A stretch of DNA of 64,000 nt from Streptomyces sp. G44 (GCF_016905445.1 NZ_JAFEXF010000002.1:62001-126000), one strand, 5' to 3'. Positions 7,645 through 16,366 are shown, counted from the first letter of the stretch. Numbers and translations: made by a program. Notes: generated from the sequence alone by a model not told the origin.

Positions 7645-8553
7645 TTGGCCACCACCGGTCTGCCCCGCTCCACCCAGGTCGACGTCGCCCGCGTCACCGA
7701 GTCACTGGAGATGATCACCCCGCTGTGGAGCGTGTGGATCCTGATGACCCTGTCCACTCAGCCCCTGCGCTACGCGGAGATCAAGCCGCGCCTGCCCTGG
7801 CTGAATGACGGCACGCTCCACCCCAAACTGCGCAAGCTGTCCGATGCCGGGCTGGTCGAGCGCACCGAAATCTCCCAGGGCCACGTCACCTACGGCCTGA
7901 CCGGGCGGGGCACCGATCTGCTGCCCGTCCTGACCGTGATCGCCGCCTGGGGCGAGACGCACCTGGAAAAGCCCCTGGTCAAGAACAAGGAAACCGGGAA
8001 GCTGGAGCCGCTTGCCACGGTCGCGCCCGCGCAGAATATCGAAGACTCCCTCGCGCTGATCGGCCCCCGCCACGCCACGCCGATCCTGTGGGCGCTCAAG
8101 GACCGCGGCACCTCCAGCGCCAAGGCGCTGTCCGCCGCGGCGATGCCGAGCTACCGGCTCAGCAACATCTACCCCCAGGTGGACCGCCTGGTCTCCGACG
8201 GCCTGGTCCGCAAGGACGGCCGCGCCTACGAGCTGACCGCCAACGGCCACGCGCTCGCCCCCGTCTACCGGGCCCTGAGCGCCTGGGCCAAGGGGCGCCC
8301 CCTCGCCGACGCCGGCACCCACCCCCTGTGGGGCCAGGCACCGGAGGCCAAGCAGGCGAAGTCCGGACCGTATCTGACCACCCAGCCCCGCGTACCGGCC
8401 CCTGCCACTGTCGTGCCCGCCGCCACGATCTCGGCTCTGTCCACCCAGTCCCCGGCCGCGCCGACCACGGCCTGGAAGGGTGGCGACCTGTTCTCGCACC
8501 GGATGCCTGCGCGCCCCATCCCCCTTCCGCAGGCAGGAGGTCCGCGCCGATGA
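7645..8553 (+). CDS. Tandem HxlR-type winged-helix regulator
   Basis: 302 residues, TTG start with AGGAG upstream. Two HxlR-like winged helices lie in one chain: residues about 12-105 (PLWSVWILMTLSTQPLRYAEIKPRLPWLNDGTLHPKLRKLSDAGLV, ending TGRGTDLLPVL) and about 128-225 (ATPILWALKDRGTSSAKAL...LSNIYPQVDRLVSDGLV, ending TANGHALAPVY). HxlR proteins normally act as dimers of one domain, so this fusion may bind its operator as a pseudo-dimer. The C-terminal 75 residues are disordered. The stop overlaps the next start (ATGA). It heads the cassette that includes an exporter and an ATP-grasp enzyme and probably regulates it. Confidence 0.8.
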   Translation: MATTGLPRSTQVDVARVTESLEMITPLWSVWILMTLSTQPLRYAEIKPRLPWLNDGTLHPKLRKLSDAGLVERTEISQGHVTYGLTGRGTDLLPVLTVIAAWGETHLEKPLVKNKETGKLEPLATVAPAQNIEDSLALIGPRHATPILWALKDRGTSSAKALSAAAMPSYRLSNIYPQVDRLVSDGLVRKDGRAYELTANGHALAPVYRALSAWAKGRPLADAGTHPLWGQAPEAKQAKSGPYLTTQPRVPAPATVVPAATISALSTQSPAAPTTAWKGGDLFSHRMPARPIPLPQAGGPRR

Positions 8554-9131
8554 GCAGCCTCACCACCGCCGACCACCTGCAGGCACACCGGGTGACCAGG
8601 GCGCTGTCCCTGCCCGGACTGATCCGCCTGGTCACCGAGATCGACGACAACGGCCCCATCAACCGCCGCCGTGGCAGCCTGCAGAGCACCTTCGACGACC
8701 TGACCGTGCCCCAACTGCGCCACGCTATCGACCGGGCCCGCGAGTTCGGCCTCGTCTACGGCGATGAGCACGAACGCGTCCGCTACCGCCTCACCGACAG
8801 CGGCGAGGAACTGGCCGAGGTGTACGACACGGCCGCCCGCTGGGCCCGCGCCCACCAATTTCCCATGGTGGCCAGTGATTTCGTCACCCGGGTCCAGCAC
8901 ACCCTCGATCTGCTCGGCCACGCAACGGCTCTCACGCACGGCGCCGACCGCCTCGGTGACTCGAACGGACTGGTGGGCCCCGGAGGTACGGTCCTCGGCC
9001 GTGAGGCCATCGCCGCCCTCGGCGGCCCGCGGAACGTACTGACCGCCTGGCTCCAATCGCATGCGTACGTCCTGCACCATACGGCCGTGCACTCCTCCCA
9101 CGCGGCGAATGAGTGGGAGCCCGCTGCGTGA
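8550..9131 (+). CDS. Winged-helix transcriptional regulator
   Basis: 193 residues, ATG overlapping the previous stop, GGCAGGAGG upstream. The first 100 residues form a winged helix: RALSLPGLIRLVTEIDDNGPINRRRG, TFDDLTVPQLRHAIDRAREFGLV, and the wing VRYRLTDSGEELAEVYDTAARWARAH. The C-terminal part (TLDLLGHATAL...GREAIAALGGPRNVLTAWL) is a separate small helical domain. Together with the tandem-HxlR protein it forms a pair of DNA-binding proteins directly ahead of the MFS exporter, whose GTG overlaps its stop. Confidence 0.7.
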   Translation: MSSLTTADHLQAHRVTRALSLPGLIRLVTEIDDNGPINRRRGSLQSTFDDLTVPQLRHAIDRAREFGLVYGDEHERVRYRLTDSGEELAEVYDTAARWARAHQFPMVASDFVTRVQHTLDLLGHATALTHGADRLGDSNGLVGPGGTVLGREAIAALGGPRNVLTAWLQSHAYVLHHTAVHSSHAANEWEPAA

Positions 9132-10369
9132 GATCCCGTGTCGGACCCCGGCATGCCCGCCGGACGGTCCCCACCCTGCTGCGCGGCATCTACCTGCCCC
9201 GCAGCATGGATGCCGGCGCCTTCGCGATGACGACATACGGGATCCCGTTGCTGGTGCTCGCCACCACCAACTCCGCGTCCCTGACCGGGCTGGCGTTCGC
9301 TCTGGAGTGGGTGCCGCGCCTGGGCGCGTTCGCCGTCGCCGGAGCGATGGTCGACCGCCACGGCACCACCCGCGTTCTCCGCACAGCCTCGGCTCTGCGG
9401 GCCGCGGTGGTCGTGGCCGCCGCCCTCGCGCTGCCGCAGATGGAGGCCGGGCTGCCCACCACGGTCGCCGTCATGCTGCTCGCTGCCTCGACCGGCGTGC
9501 TCACCGAGTTCTCCTACATCGCCGCCGAGACGGCGGGCGGCGTCGCCAGCCGCCAGGCCGGCGACCAAGCCCACCGCGTGCAGTCGGTCCTCCTGGGTAT
9601 CGACCAGGTCGGCACCCTGGCCGGCCCTGCCGTCGCCGGCCTGCTGCTGGAGCGGGCCGGGGCGGCCGGGATGCTGGTCACGATCGCCGTCTTCTCGCTG
9701 CTGGCGTCCGCCCTCGCCCCTCGGCAGCACGCCACAGGGCAGACCAAGATGCCGGAGCCGGTCCTCGCGGGGCTGCGCACCGGATGGACAACGCTGCGCT
9801 CGCTGCCCGCGTTGGGCTGGCTGGTCTGCGGACTAACCCTGTCCAACCTAGCCATCGGCCTGCTCCAGGCCGCGGCCCCTGTGATCGTGGTGAAGGAGTT
9901 CGGACACTCCAGCGCGGACGTGGGCCTGATCTGGTCGGTGGCCGCCGTCGCTTCCCTGATCACGGTCGCGGTGTGCCGCCGCGCGATCGACCGATGGGGC
10001 CTGTGGCCCGTCGGCGCGCTCTCCGCCACCGTCGCGGCCAGCGCGTGCCTGGCCGTCTCCCTCACCCACACCTACACCGCCTACCTCGTGCTGATCGCGG
10101 TGCTCATGGCCGGCGAGGGCGGCATGACGGTGGTGCTGCGCACCCTGCGCTCTCACCTCACCCCGCAGCAGGTGTTCGGCGCCACCCTCTCCCTGACGAT
10201 CCTGCTGCTCCTGCTCCCCTTCCCCCTGGCCGGTGTCCTGGTCGCCACGGTGCCGTCCGCCCTGCTCGGCCATGTGATCACCGTCTGCGCGGTACTGCAG
10301 GCCCTGGGTCTGGGCCTCGCCTTCGTCCGCCTGCGCACGCTCCCCGGCCTTCACGCCTGTCTCGCCTGA
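9128..10369 (+). CDS. MFS transporter (drug/metabolite efflux type)
   Basis: 413 residues with about 12 hydrophobic segments. GTG at 9128 overlaps the preceding TGA; ATG at 9113 would add five residues. It opens with LPRSMDAGAFAMTTYGIPLLVL and FALEWVPRLGAFAVAGAMVDRHGTTRVL, the TM2-3 loop (D-R-x-G-x-R-like) of the major facilitator superfamily. The layout resembles MFS exporters that sit beside small-molecule biosynthesis genes. It lies between the two regulators and the ATP-grasp ligase, so export of that enzyme's product is a reasonable guess; the substrate cannot be read from sequence. Confidence 0.82.
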   Translation: MRSRVGPRHARRTVPTLLRGIYLPRSMDAGAFAMTTYGIPLLVLATTNSASLTGLAFALEWVPRLGAFAVAGAMVDRHGTTRVLRTASALRAAVVVAAALALPQMEAGLPTTVAVMLLAASTGVLTEFSYIAAETAGGVASRQAGDQAHRVQSVLLGIDQVGTLAGPAVAGLLLERAGAAGMLVTIAVFSLLASALAPRQHATGQTKMPEPVLAGLRTGWTTLRSLPALGWLVCGLTLSNLAIGLLQAAAPVIVVKEFGHSSADVGLIWSVAAVASLITVAVCRRAIDRWGLWPVGALSATVAASACLAVSLTHTYTAYLVLIAVLMAGEGGMTVVLRTLRSHLTPQQVFGATLSLTILLLLLPFPLAGVLVATVPSALLGHVITVCAVLQALGLGLAFVRLRTLPGLHACLA

Positions 10370-10411
10370 GACCCCCTGCCCTGCTGCCCTTTCGCGCTGG
10401 AGATCCACCCG

Positions 10412-10744
10412 ATGCCCATTCCCGCCGCCACCCAGCCCGCCATACCGGTCACCCGCCCTTCCTCCCGCGCGGGATCCAGGCCCACCATCACCGACCAGTT
10501 CCTCGCCTTCGACGCCGCGCACCCCTACGTCTACCGGGCCTTGGAAAGGCTGACGACCGAACGGCTGGCCGCCGGGGCCACCCGCATCGGGCTCAAGGAA
10601 CTCTTCGAGGCCCTGCGCTGGCGACTCCCGCAGGGGCTGCGCGGGCTCAACAACAACTACACCGCGCTGTATGCACGGCAGTTGGTCGCGGACCACCCCG
10701 AGTGGGGCTTGGTCTTCGAGCTGCGCCGCCGCCGGACCCCCTGA
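10412..10744 (+). CDS. Conserved hypothetical protein of mobile elements
   Basis: 110 residues, ATG with GCTGGAGA about 7 bases upstream. After a disordered start, residues 35-105 (QFLAFDAAHPYVYRALERL, RIGLKELFEALRWRL, LNNNYTALYARQLVADHPEW, VFELRRRR) form a compact helical domain. The pattern 'F..FhxxnPxVyxxLxxlA...G....si..ifexlRw' occurs in short proteins from phages and integrative elements. Function unknown; DNA binding is conceivable given the basic C-terminus. Confidence 0.65.
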   Translation: MPIPAATQPAIPVTRPSSRAGSRPTITDQFLAFDAAHPYVYRALERLTTERLAAGATRIGLKELFEALRWRLPQGLRGLNNNYTALYARQLVADHPEWGLVFELRRRRTP

Positions 10745-10797
10745 ACCGGCTTACCCGTGCCCGAACTACTGCCTATCTGCTCGCTCTTGGAGAGCCC

Positions 10798-12042
10798 TTG
10801 CCCACCATCCTTGTCGTTTCCGCCGCCGGTCCGGACGCCGAGGCATACCGCGGCTACTGCCTCGAAGCCGTCGCCGCCCAGTACGACGTCGTCCTGATCA
10901 CTCCCGCCGCCCCAACCTGGGAGCGGGAGTTCATCACCGACTTCGAGATCGCCGATCCCGACGACGCCCAGGCACTGGCCGCCGCCGGCCGTGCCCTGGC
11001 CGGGCGGCACGAACTGGCCGGGGTGACGACGTGGACCGAGTGGTATCTCGTCCAGACCGCGCGCCTGGCACGGCACCTTGGCCTGCCGTCGAGTACCCCG
11101 GAGGTGATGGAGGCCGCCCGCAACAAGGCCACCGCCCGCACCCTGTTCGCCCGCCACGGCGTGCCCTCGGCCGCCTCGATGACCGCCCGCTCCCTGCTAG
11201 AGGCGGCACTCGCCGCCGAAACGATCGGCTACCCCATCGTGCTCAAGCCCGCCGCCCGCGCGGGCAGCATCGGCGTCATCCGCGTCGACCACGCCGAAGA
11301 ACTCCCCGGCGGCTTCGCGTTCGCCGCCGCCGGCGCCCGCGACGGCATCGAAAGCACCAACGTCCTGGTAGAGGAATACCTCGACGGACCCGAAGTCTCC
11401 GTCGAGTGCGTCACCCACCGCGGCCACACCACCACCGTGGCGGTCACTCGCAAGGCCCTCGGCGAGGCGCCGTTCTTTGAGGAAGTCGCCCACAGCGTGG
11501 ACGCCGCCGACCCCCTGCTCGACCAGGTGGCACCCGTCGCCACCGCCGCCATCAAGGCGCTCGGCATCACCGACGGCGTGAGCCACGTCGAGATGCGCCT
11601 CGTGAACAACCGCCCCCGCCTGATCGAGGTCAACGCCCGCATCGGCGGCGACATGATCGGCCACCTCGTGAAGCTCGCCACCGGCGTGAACCTGGCCCGC
11701 GCCGCCGCCGACACCGCCTGCGGCCAGGCCCCCGACCTCACCCACACTCGCCGCAGCGCCGCCGCGATCCGGCTGCTGTACCCGAGCGCCTCCGGCACCC
11801 TCACCCACTGCCACCTCGACGCCAGCTTCGCCGCCCGCGCCCCGTGGCTGGAGCAGGTCACCTTTCAGCGCAGGGTCGGCGACACGGTCATCCTGGCGCC
11901 CGCCGGCGACATGTTCAGCGCCCGAGCCGGGTTCCTGATCACCACCGGGCCCACGGCCAAGACCGCCCAGGCCCGCGCCGAGGAGGCCCTCGGGTATCTG
12001 ACCCTCGCCGTCGAACCCCTGCCATCTGCGTCCGTCGCGTAA
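10798..12042 (+). CDS. ATP-grasp domain ligase
   Basis: 414 residues from TTG at 10798, GGAG 6-10 bases upstream; the open frame continues to 9061, but that part lies inside the MFS gene and is a shadow. Fold order: N-terminal Rossmann-like domain (ILVVSAAG...EITDFEIADPDD), then the ATP-grasp core with NKATARTLFARHGVP, YPIVLKPAARAGSIGV (glycine-rich ATP loop) and VEEYLDGPEVSVECV; the Mg-binding end is RLIEVNARIGGDMIGHLVKLATGV. It resembles the carboxylate-amine ligases of the L-amino-acid ligase and biotin carboxylase group. It should form an amide or peptide bond via an acyl phosphate. Substrates unknown; a partner MFS exporter is 430 bases upstream. Confidence 0.82.
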   Translation: MPTILVVSAAGPDAEAYRGYCLEAVAAQYDVVLITPAAPTWEREFITDFEIADPDDAQALAAAGRALAGRHELAGVTTWTEWYLVQTARLARHLGLPSSTPEVMEAARNKATARTLFARHGVPSAASMTARSLLEAALAAETIGYPIVLKPAARAGSIGVIRVDHAEELPGGFAFAAAGARDGIESTNVLVEEYLDGPEVSVECVTHRGHTTTVAVTRKALGEAPFFEEVAHSVDAADPLLDQVAPVATAAIKALGITDGVSHVEMRLVNNRPRLIEVNARIGGDMIGHLVKLATGVNLARAAADTACGQAPDLTHTRRSAAAIRLLYPSASGTLTHCHLDASFAARAPWLEQVTFQRRVGDTVILAPAGDMFSARAGFLITTGPTAKTAQARAEEALGYLTLAVEPLPSASVA

Positions 12043-12110
12043 CTCACGCGCTCCTCCTGAGCCCTTCACGGCGTTCGTCGTGCCCGGCCCGCTGAACAGG
12101 AATCACCACC

Positions 12111-13322
12111 ATGCCTCAGCCCTCTCACAACGCACCGCCCGAGCGGCGCTCGCTGCGACTGAACGACGTTGCTCGCATGGGCGCCGCGACACTGCAGCCG
12201 CTCCTGCAGCACAGCTTCCGCAACCTGGTCACGGCCGCCATCGCGGACGCGACCGGGCATCTGCCCCGCAGCTCCCGCAAACTGCTGCACGGACCGCACT
12301 TCCGTGACGACCTCGTCGACGCGCTGCGCTGGGCCGAGGGCGAGATACAGGTCGCTTCCGAACGCATGACCTGGACCGGCGACCCGCGGGCCGAGCGCAC
12401 CCTGCGCCAGCTCCAGCAGATCCGTACCGCCCTGGCCCAGGCCCGCACCGAGGAAGCCGACCGGCGCCGCACCGAACACCACGCCTCCGCCGGACACCAG
12501 GTGGACACCGACTCCGCTGCCACGGCCCGCCTCTGGCTGCGCAGCGCCCACCCCGACCGCTTCGAGCAGCTCCTCGACCAGGAATACGCCACGGCCCAGT
12601 TCGAGCCACCCGCCCAACGGCACGCTCCAGCCGACGTGTTCGACGCCATCGAGTGGGGCGCGAGCGAGGGCTACCTCTTCGCCACCATGACCCCGGCCGT
12701 CCTCGAATTGCTCACCAAGAGCCCCCTCGCCTTCCGCAACACCGTCGCCGCCGATACGCGCGAGCAGGACGAGCGCACCATCGAACTGCGCCACCCGCTT
12801 CTGCTGCGCCGCTGGCGCACCGCGCTGGACGAACTCGCCGAGATGACCGCGCCGCTCGCCGGGGCCACCAGCGCCGCGGTGCTCGGCCCGCTCACCACCG
12901 ACCTGGACGCCATGCCGCGCCAGGCCGCCTTCGCCGTCCTCAACGCCCGCCGGTTCCTCGTCGCCGTCCACCAGCGCACCGCCGAGAACATCCGCGTCGC
13001 CCGCCAGTACGCCCAGACCATCACCCAGCGCGAACAGGACGAACCCGACCACGCCGAACACCGCCGCGTCTTCGGCCAGGCCCTGCACCGCCTGGCCGAC
13101 GAACACCCCGCCGACTACGACCACATCCGCCACCGGCTGCGCCCCTTCGAGACCAGCCCCGGGCGCCTGGACGTGTCCGTTCTGAACGCCGACCAGCGCG
13201 GCGCACTCAAGCGCCAGGTCCTGGCCGAACTCGCCCCCTCCCCGGCGTCACCGTACCTGTCCACGGCCGTCGCTCCGCCGAGGCCGGCCACGCCCACCGC
13301 GCGCCCGGCAGCCGCCCGCTGA
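12111..13322 (+). CDS. Hypothetical protein, mostly helical
   Basis: 403 residues, ATG preceded by AGGAA. Almost entirely alpha-helical and rich in Arg/Glu/Gln/Ala: LQPLLQHSFRNLVTAAIADA, LVDALRWAEGEIQVASERM, TLRQLQQIRTALAQARTEEADRRR (likely coiled coil, about residues 95-125), HPDRFEQLLDQEYA, NADQRGALKRQVLAELA. The C-terminal 25 residues are a Pro/Ala tail like those of its neighbours. No signal peptide or membrane segment. No family recognised. It precedes the first DUF317 gene with about 30 bases between. Confidence 0.6.
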   Translation: MPQPSHNAPPERRSLRLNDVARMGAATLQPLLQHSFRNLVTAAIADATGHLPRSSRKLLHGPHFRDDLVDALRWAEGEIQVASERMTWTGDPRAERTLRQLQQIRTALAQARTEEADRRRTEHHASAGHQVDTDSAATARLWLRSAHPDRFEQLLDQEYATAQFEPPAQRHAPADVFDAIEWGASEGYLFATMTPAVLELLTKSPLAFRNTVAADTREQDERTIELRHPLLLRRWRTALDELAEMTAPLAGATSAAVLGPLTTDLDAMPRQAAFAVLNARRFLVAVHQRTAENIRVARQYAQTITQREQDEPDHAEHRRVFGQALHRLADEHPADYDHIRHRLRPFETSPGRLDVSVLNADQRGALKRQVLAELAPSPASPYLSTAVAPPRPATPTARPAAAR

Positions 13323-13351
13323 CCTCCCACCCGACCCCGACGGATGTGCCC

Positions 13352-14194
13352 ATGACCGACCCCACTCCGATCGAGGGAGATGTCTACGTCTCCCCGCGCT
13401 ACCTCGCCGGCCTCGGCGGGATCGGTGATCCCAGTTTCGAGCCCGTCAAAGAGTGGCCGCACCACCACCTCGACGACGGGCCGTGCCAGCTCCTCATCAC
13501 CTCCCCGGACCACCGCATCAAGATCGGCTGGTTCGGCGACGACTTCGACGTGTGGAAGATCGGCGCCGCCCAGGACGCCGTCTCCGCATTCCGCTGGACG
13601 GCGAGCATCAGCGACAAGATGCCGCCCGAGATCGTTCGCGACTTCATCCACGCCCTGGCCGGCGAGTGGGATGAGGACAGTGAGAGCTTCCTGGCGGACC
13701 ACTCCTACAAGTGGACCGATGCGGTCCAGCCCCTGCTGGACGCGGGCTGGGAACGCAAGCCGCTCGCCCGCGGCTTGATCGAGATCGTCTCACCGGACCA
13801 GCTGGCCGGCGCAAGCATCGACGTCGTCAGCGGCGATCCCGATGCCGAAGTGGTGACGCTGTGGGCCGGACCTGAGATACGGAGTTCTCGTGCTCAGGCG
13901 AACTTCACCGCACGCACCCCGAAGCACCTGATCGCCGCCATGGCCGCCTCCTTCGTCGCGCCGGCCCCCATCGCCCGCTATCAGGCCGACCTGAGCCCTC
14001 GGCTCACCCAACTCGCCCAGCTCACCCCCGTCGAGCCACCGAAGCCTCCCGTGCCCACCCCGCTCGACGTCCAGCAGACCGTCACCGCCCGCCGCCGCCC
14101 GCCCGCGCTCGGCACGCGCAGCGTCCCCCGCTGGAGCACCACCACACTCCCACCGGCCGTGGCCGGTGCCGCCCTGCCCGCCCGCCGCCGCTGA
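13352..14194 (+). CDS. DUF317-type protein 1
   Basis: 280 residues; ATG at 13352 (GTG at 13346 is an alternative). DUF317 domains begin with a 'V(S/T)PR(H/Y)LAG' signature, seen here as YVSPRYLAGLGG. Two repeats of a mixed alpha/beta unit follow: LLITSPDHRIKIGWFGDD ... DFIHALAGEWDED, and VEIVSPDQLAG-like, with VVTLWAGPEIRSS ... HLIAAMAASFVAP. The tail is Pro/Arg-rich. The domain is almost restricted to Streptomyces and relatives and often occurs in clusters on mobile elements; its function is unknown. Four such proteins are encoded between 13.3 and 19.7 kb. Confidence 0.72.
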   Translation: MTDPTPIEGDVYVSPRYLAGLGGIGDPSFEPVKEWPHHHLDDGPCQLLITSPDHRIKIGWFGDDFDVWKIGAAQDAVSAFRWTASISDKMPPEIVRDFIHALAGEWDEDSESFLADHSYKWTDAVQPLLDAGWERKPLARGLIEIVSPDQLAGASIDVVSGDPDAEVVTLWAGPEIRSSRAQANFTARTPKHLIAAMAASFVAPAPIARYQADLSPRLTQLAQLTPVEPPKPPVPTPLDVQQTVTARRRPPALGTRSVPRWSTTTLPPAVAGAALPARRR

Positions 14195-14203
14195 GGACCC
14201 GCC

Positions 14204-14989
14204 ATGTCAAACGACCCCTTGGACAACCTCAGCCCCGATCAGCAGGTGAAGGTCCTGCCCCGCCACCTTGCCGGTCCCGGATCCATTGACCTTCCTACGG
14301 TCTGGCCCTTCCCCAAGGACTGGACCGTGCACCAAGCCGACGACGGAGCAGCCCTCGCCACCAGCCCCTGCCTGCGACTGGTCGTCAGCCTGGCCCTCGA
14401 TGCCGACAGCCCGCGCAAGGGGAAGTGGACGGTCACCGCCAATCGCGCCCCATTTGGCCCTGCGGCCTGGCAGATCACCTTCGACGCCACCACTCCCATC
14501 GAGCTGCTGCACGACTTCCACAGCGAACTGGTCGACCTCTACCTCGAAGACCGCCAGAGCGGCCAGGGCCGACTGCTAGAGGACAACACCCCAGCGCAGG
14601 AGGCGTACACGCAGTTGCTCGCCCGCGGCTGGAGCCACCAGGTCAGGACTGACGGCACCCAGTTCTTCCGCGATCCTCAGTCTCTCGGCGTCGTCCAGCA
14701 CCGCTACGCCCTCATCGGCACCGACACACCCATCTGGGCGACGTGGGGCGGACCCGCCAAGAAGCCCCACTGGCGCGCACGGTTCTCCCGCGGTACGCCC
14801 ACCACGCTGGCCGCCGCCTTTACCACCTCCCTGGTCTCTACGGAGCCGGTGAGCCGTGCGGTGAAGGACATCCCGTTCCACACCCGACGCCACCTGTACG
14901 TCGCGGCAACGACCCCGGTGCAGCAGACGTCCGTCTCCTCGCCGCTCCCCCCACCTCCTGCGCTCCCCGGCCCGAGCCGGGCCCGCTGA
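14204..14989 (+). CDS. DUF317-type protein 2
   Basis: 261 residues, ATG 9 bases after the previous stop. It carries the signature VLPRHLAGPGS at residues 17-27, then two units: LRLVVSLALD ... WQITFDATTPIELLHDFHSELVDLY and HRYALIGTDTPIWATWGGPAKKPHWRARFSRGTPTTLAAAFTTSL. The second unit ends in the 'P..L..AF..SL.S..PV.R' element typical of DUF317. The Pro-rich C-terminus is disordered. It is presumably co-transcribed with the preceding DUF317 gene; the two may form a hetero-oligomer. Confidence 0.72.
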   Translation: MSNDPLDNLSPDQQVKVLPRHLAGPGSIDLPTVWPFPKDWTVHQADDGAALATSPCLRLVVSLALDADSPRKGKWTVTANRAPFGPAAWQITFDATTPIELLHDFHSELVDLYLEDRQSGQGRLLEDNTPAQEAYTQLLARGWSHQVRTDGTQFFRDPQSLGVVQHRYALIGTDTPIWATWGGPAKKPHWRARFSRGTPTTLAAAFTTSLVSTEPVSRAVKDIPFHTRRHLYVAATTPVQQTSVSSPLPPPPALPGPSRAR

Positions 14990-15037
14990 CCAACCCTTCA
15001 CCCCGGCATTCCCGCCAAATACCTGGAGAGTTCCTAC

Positions 15038-16081
15038 TTGCACACCCGATCCGCCCGCCTTCTGCCGGCTGCGGCCCTCACTGTCGTCGCCACCGTGACC
15101 GGATCCCTGGCCTCGGCCCCGACCGCTTCCGCTCAGACCCCGGATCCGACCCCGTCCGCCTCCACCACGCCCGCCCCGCGCAATGCCGCCGAAAACGGAG
15201 GCGTCGCCATCCTCAAGAAGGACCCGGGCGGCGACATCCTGCCCGGCGCGTCCTTCACCCTCTACGACGCCAAGGGCAAGGAAGCCGGGAGCGGCAAGAC
15301 CGACGCCGAGGGCCACCTGTCCTTCAAGGACCTGGCGCCGGGCGTCTACCGGCTCAAGGAAGTCTCCAGCGGCAGCCCGCTGCACGACGTCGTCGAGGAC
15401 CAGGACGTCATCGTCACCCCCGGCAGCGACGCCCCGCTCACCATCATCGACCCGTTCAAGCCCGCCTCGGTCCTGCTGAAGGCCAAGGACGACAAGACCG
15501 GCAAGCTCCTGCCCGGAGCCACCGTCAACATCGGCACCGGCGACAAGACCCTCCTTACCCTCACCACCGGCGACAAGGGCACCGCCACGGCCAAGCTCCC
15601 CGTCAACAACCGCACCGGCGCCGACTTCTGGGTCAAGGAGACCAAGGCGCCCGCGGGGTATGACCTCTACAAGGGGCAGCGCGAGTTCAAGGCCAAGCCC
15701 GGCGACCCGGTCACCGTGACCGTCACCAACGCCAAGACCCACACCACCCCGCCGAGCCCCGACCCCACGGACAAGCCCACCGACAAGCCGACCGAGAAGC
15801 CCACCGACAAGCCGACGGACAAGCCCACGGAGAAGCCGACGCCCGGCGGCTCCGGTGACGACGGCACACCGGAGCCGACACAGAAGCCGACCGGCTCCCC
15901 GGCCTCCGACGAGACCGCATCGAGCACCACGGCCCCCGAGCCCGACGGCTCCCTCGCCCACACCGGCGCCGACGCCACCCCATGGCTGCTCGGCGGCGCC
16001 GGAGTCCTCCTGGCCGCCGGCGGAGGCGCACTCCTGGCCGCCCGCCGACGCCGTACGGACGACTCCACCGACGAGAGCTAA
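15038..16081 (+). CDS. Cell-wall-anchored SpaA/Cna-B-type protein with LAHTG sorting signal
   Basis: 347 residues, TTG at 15038 with GGAG upstream. Signal peptide at residues 1-32 (cleavage after TASA). Two prealbumin-like (SpaA/Cna-B) domains follow: about 52-140 (VAILKKDPGGDILPGASFTLYD, APGVYRLKEVSSG) and about 142-230 (VLLKAKDDKTGKLLPGATVNI, FWVKETKAPAGYDL). The Lys and Asn/Glu positions needed for self-formed isopeptide bonds look present. Next comes a T(D/E)KP stalk, then a sorting signal LAHTG, a hydrophobic stretch and a basic tail. A class E-type sortase should link it to peptidoglycan. Surface exposure on a mobile element suggests a role in cell contact. Confidence 0.85.
   Translation: MHTRSARLLPAAALTVVATVTGSLASAPTASAQTPDPTPSASTTPAPRNAAENGGVAILKKDPGGDILPGASFTLYDAKGKEAGSGKTDAEGHLSFKDLAPGVYRLKEVSSGSPLHDVVEDQDVIVTPGSDAPLTIIDPFKPASVLLKAKDDKTGKLLPGATVNIGTGDKTLLTLTTGDKGTATAKLPVNNRTGADFWVKETKAPAGYDLYKGQREFKAKPGDPVTVTVTNAKTHTTPPSPDPTDKPTDKPTEKPTDKPTDKPTEKPTPGGSGDDGTPEPTQKPTGSPASDETASSTTAPEPDGSLAHTGADATPWLLGGAGVLLAAGGGALLAARRRRTDDSTDES
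15767..15838 (+). repeat. Six tandem 12-bp units encoding T(D/E)KP
   Basis: The units read TDKP, TDKP, TEKP, TDKP, TDKP, TEKP, so the array also has a 36-bp period of two TDKP and one TEKP. It encodes the rigid Pro-rich stalk between the SpaA domains and the sorting signal, and is a likely site of copy-number change. Confidence 0.85.
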
Positions 16082-16095
16082 CCTCTCCACAACAC

Positions 16096-16139
16096 CGCCG
16101 AAGGCCCCCGGAATCTCCTGATTCCGGGGGCCTTCGGCG
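16096..16139 (+). terminator. Strong hairpin terminator
   Basis: A perfect 19-bp inverted repeat (16096-16114 and 16121-16139) with loop CTCCTG, 14 bases after the surface-protein gene. The stem is G+C rich, without a long T run, as is usual for Streptomyces. It ends the + strand gene array that began near 6.3 kb. Confidence 0.85.
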
Positions 16140-16219
16140 TGGGCGCGTGTGGAAGCGGACAGGAGGATCGACGCCCGTCCAGCGCTCCAGCCCATCGTGC
16201 GGCCTCGGCTCGGAGCGCC

Positions 16220-16366
16220 CTACCGGGAGTGGAAGACGATCGCCAGGAGCCGTTCGGCGCGCGCCCTGACCTGAGGTTCGGGGTGCGCCAGGGCCACGGC
16301 GAACAGCACCGTCAGCAACGCCAAAAGTGGGCTAGAGAAGGCCATGAACTGCGTATCAGGTGTCAT
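16220..16366 (-). CDS. Possible small membrane protein
   Basis: 48 residues from ATG at 16366. FMAFSSPLLALLTVLFAVALAH is a single hydrophobic segment, followed by PEPQVRARAERLLAIVF, an amphipathic basic helix ending at the stop. Small proteins with this 'hydrophobic helix - AHP-P-VR--A--LL' pattern occur in Streptomyces genomes. No clear ribosome binding site; the start could instead be the internal ATG seven codons on. Weakly supported. Confidence 0.35.
   Translation of the reverse strand: MTPDTQFMAFSSPLLALLTVLFAVALAHPEPQVRARAERLLAIVFHSR

Noticed and set aside
9061-10797. Upstream part of the long open frame that ends at 12042 (993 codons)
   Set aside because: It overlaps the MFS gene in another frame and is Arg/Pro/His-rich shadow sequence; only the part from TTG 10798 looks like a protein.
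12653-13351. Upstream part of the open frame ending at 14194
   Set aside because: Shadow of the helical protein gene at 12111-13322; the DUF317 protein starts at 13352.
14576-16195. Minus-strand frame of 539 codons opposite the surface-protein gene
   Set aside because: Antisense shadow of the SpaA-type gene; it also crosses the terminator stem.
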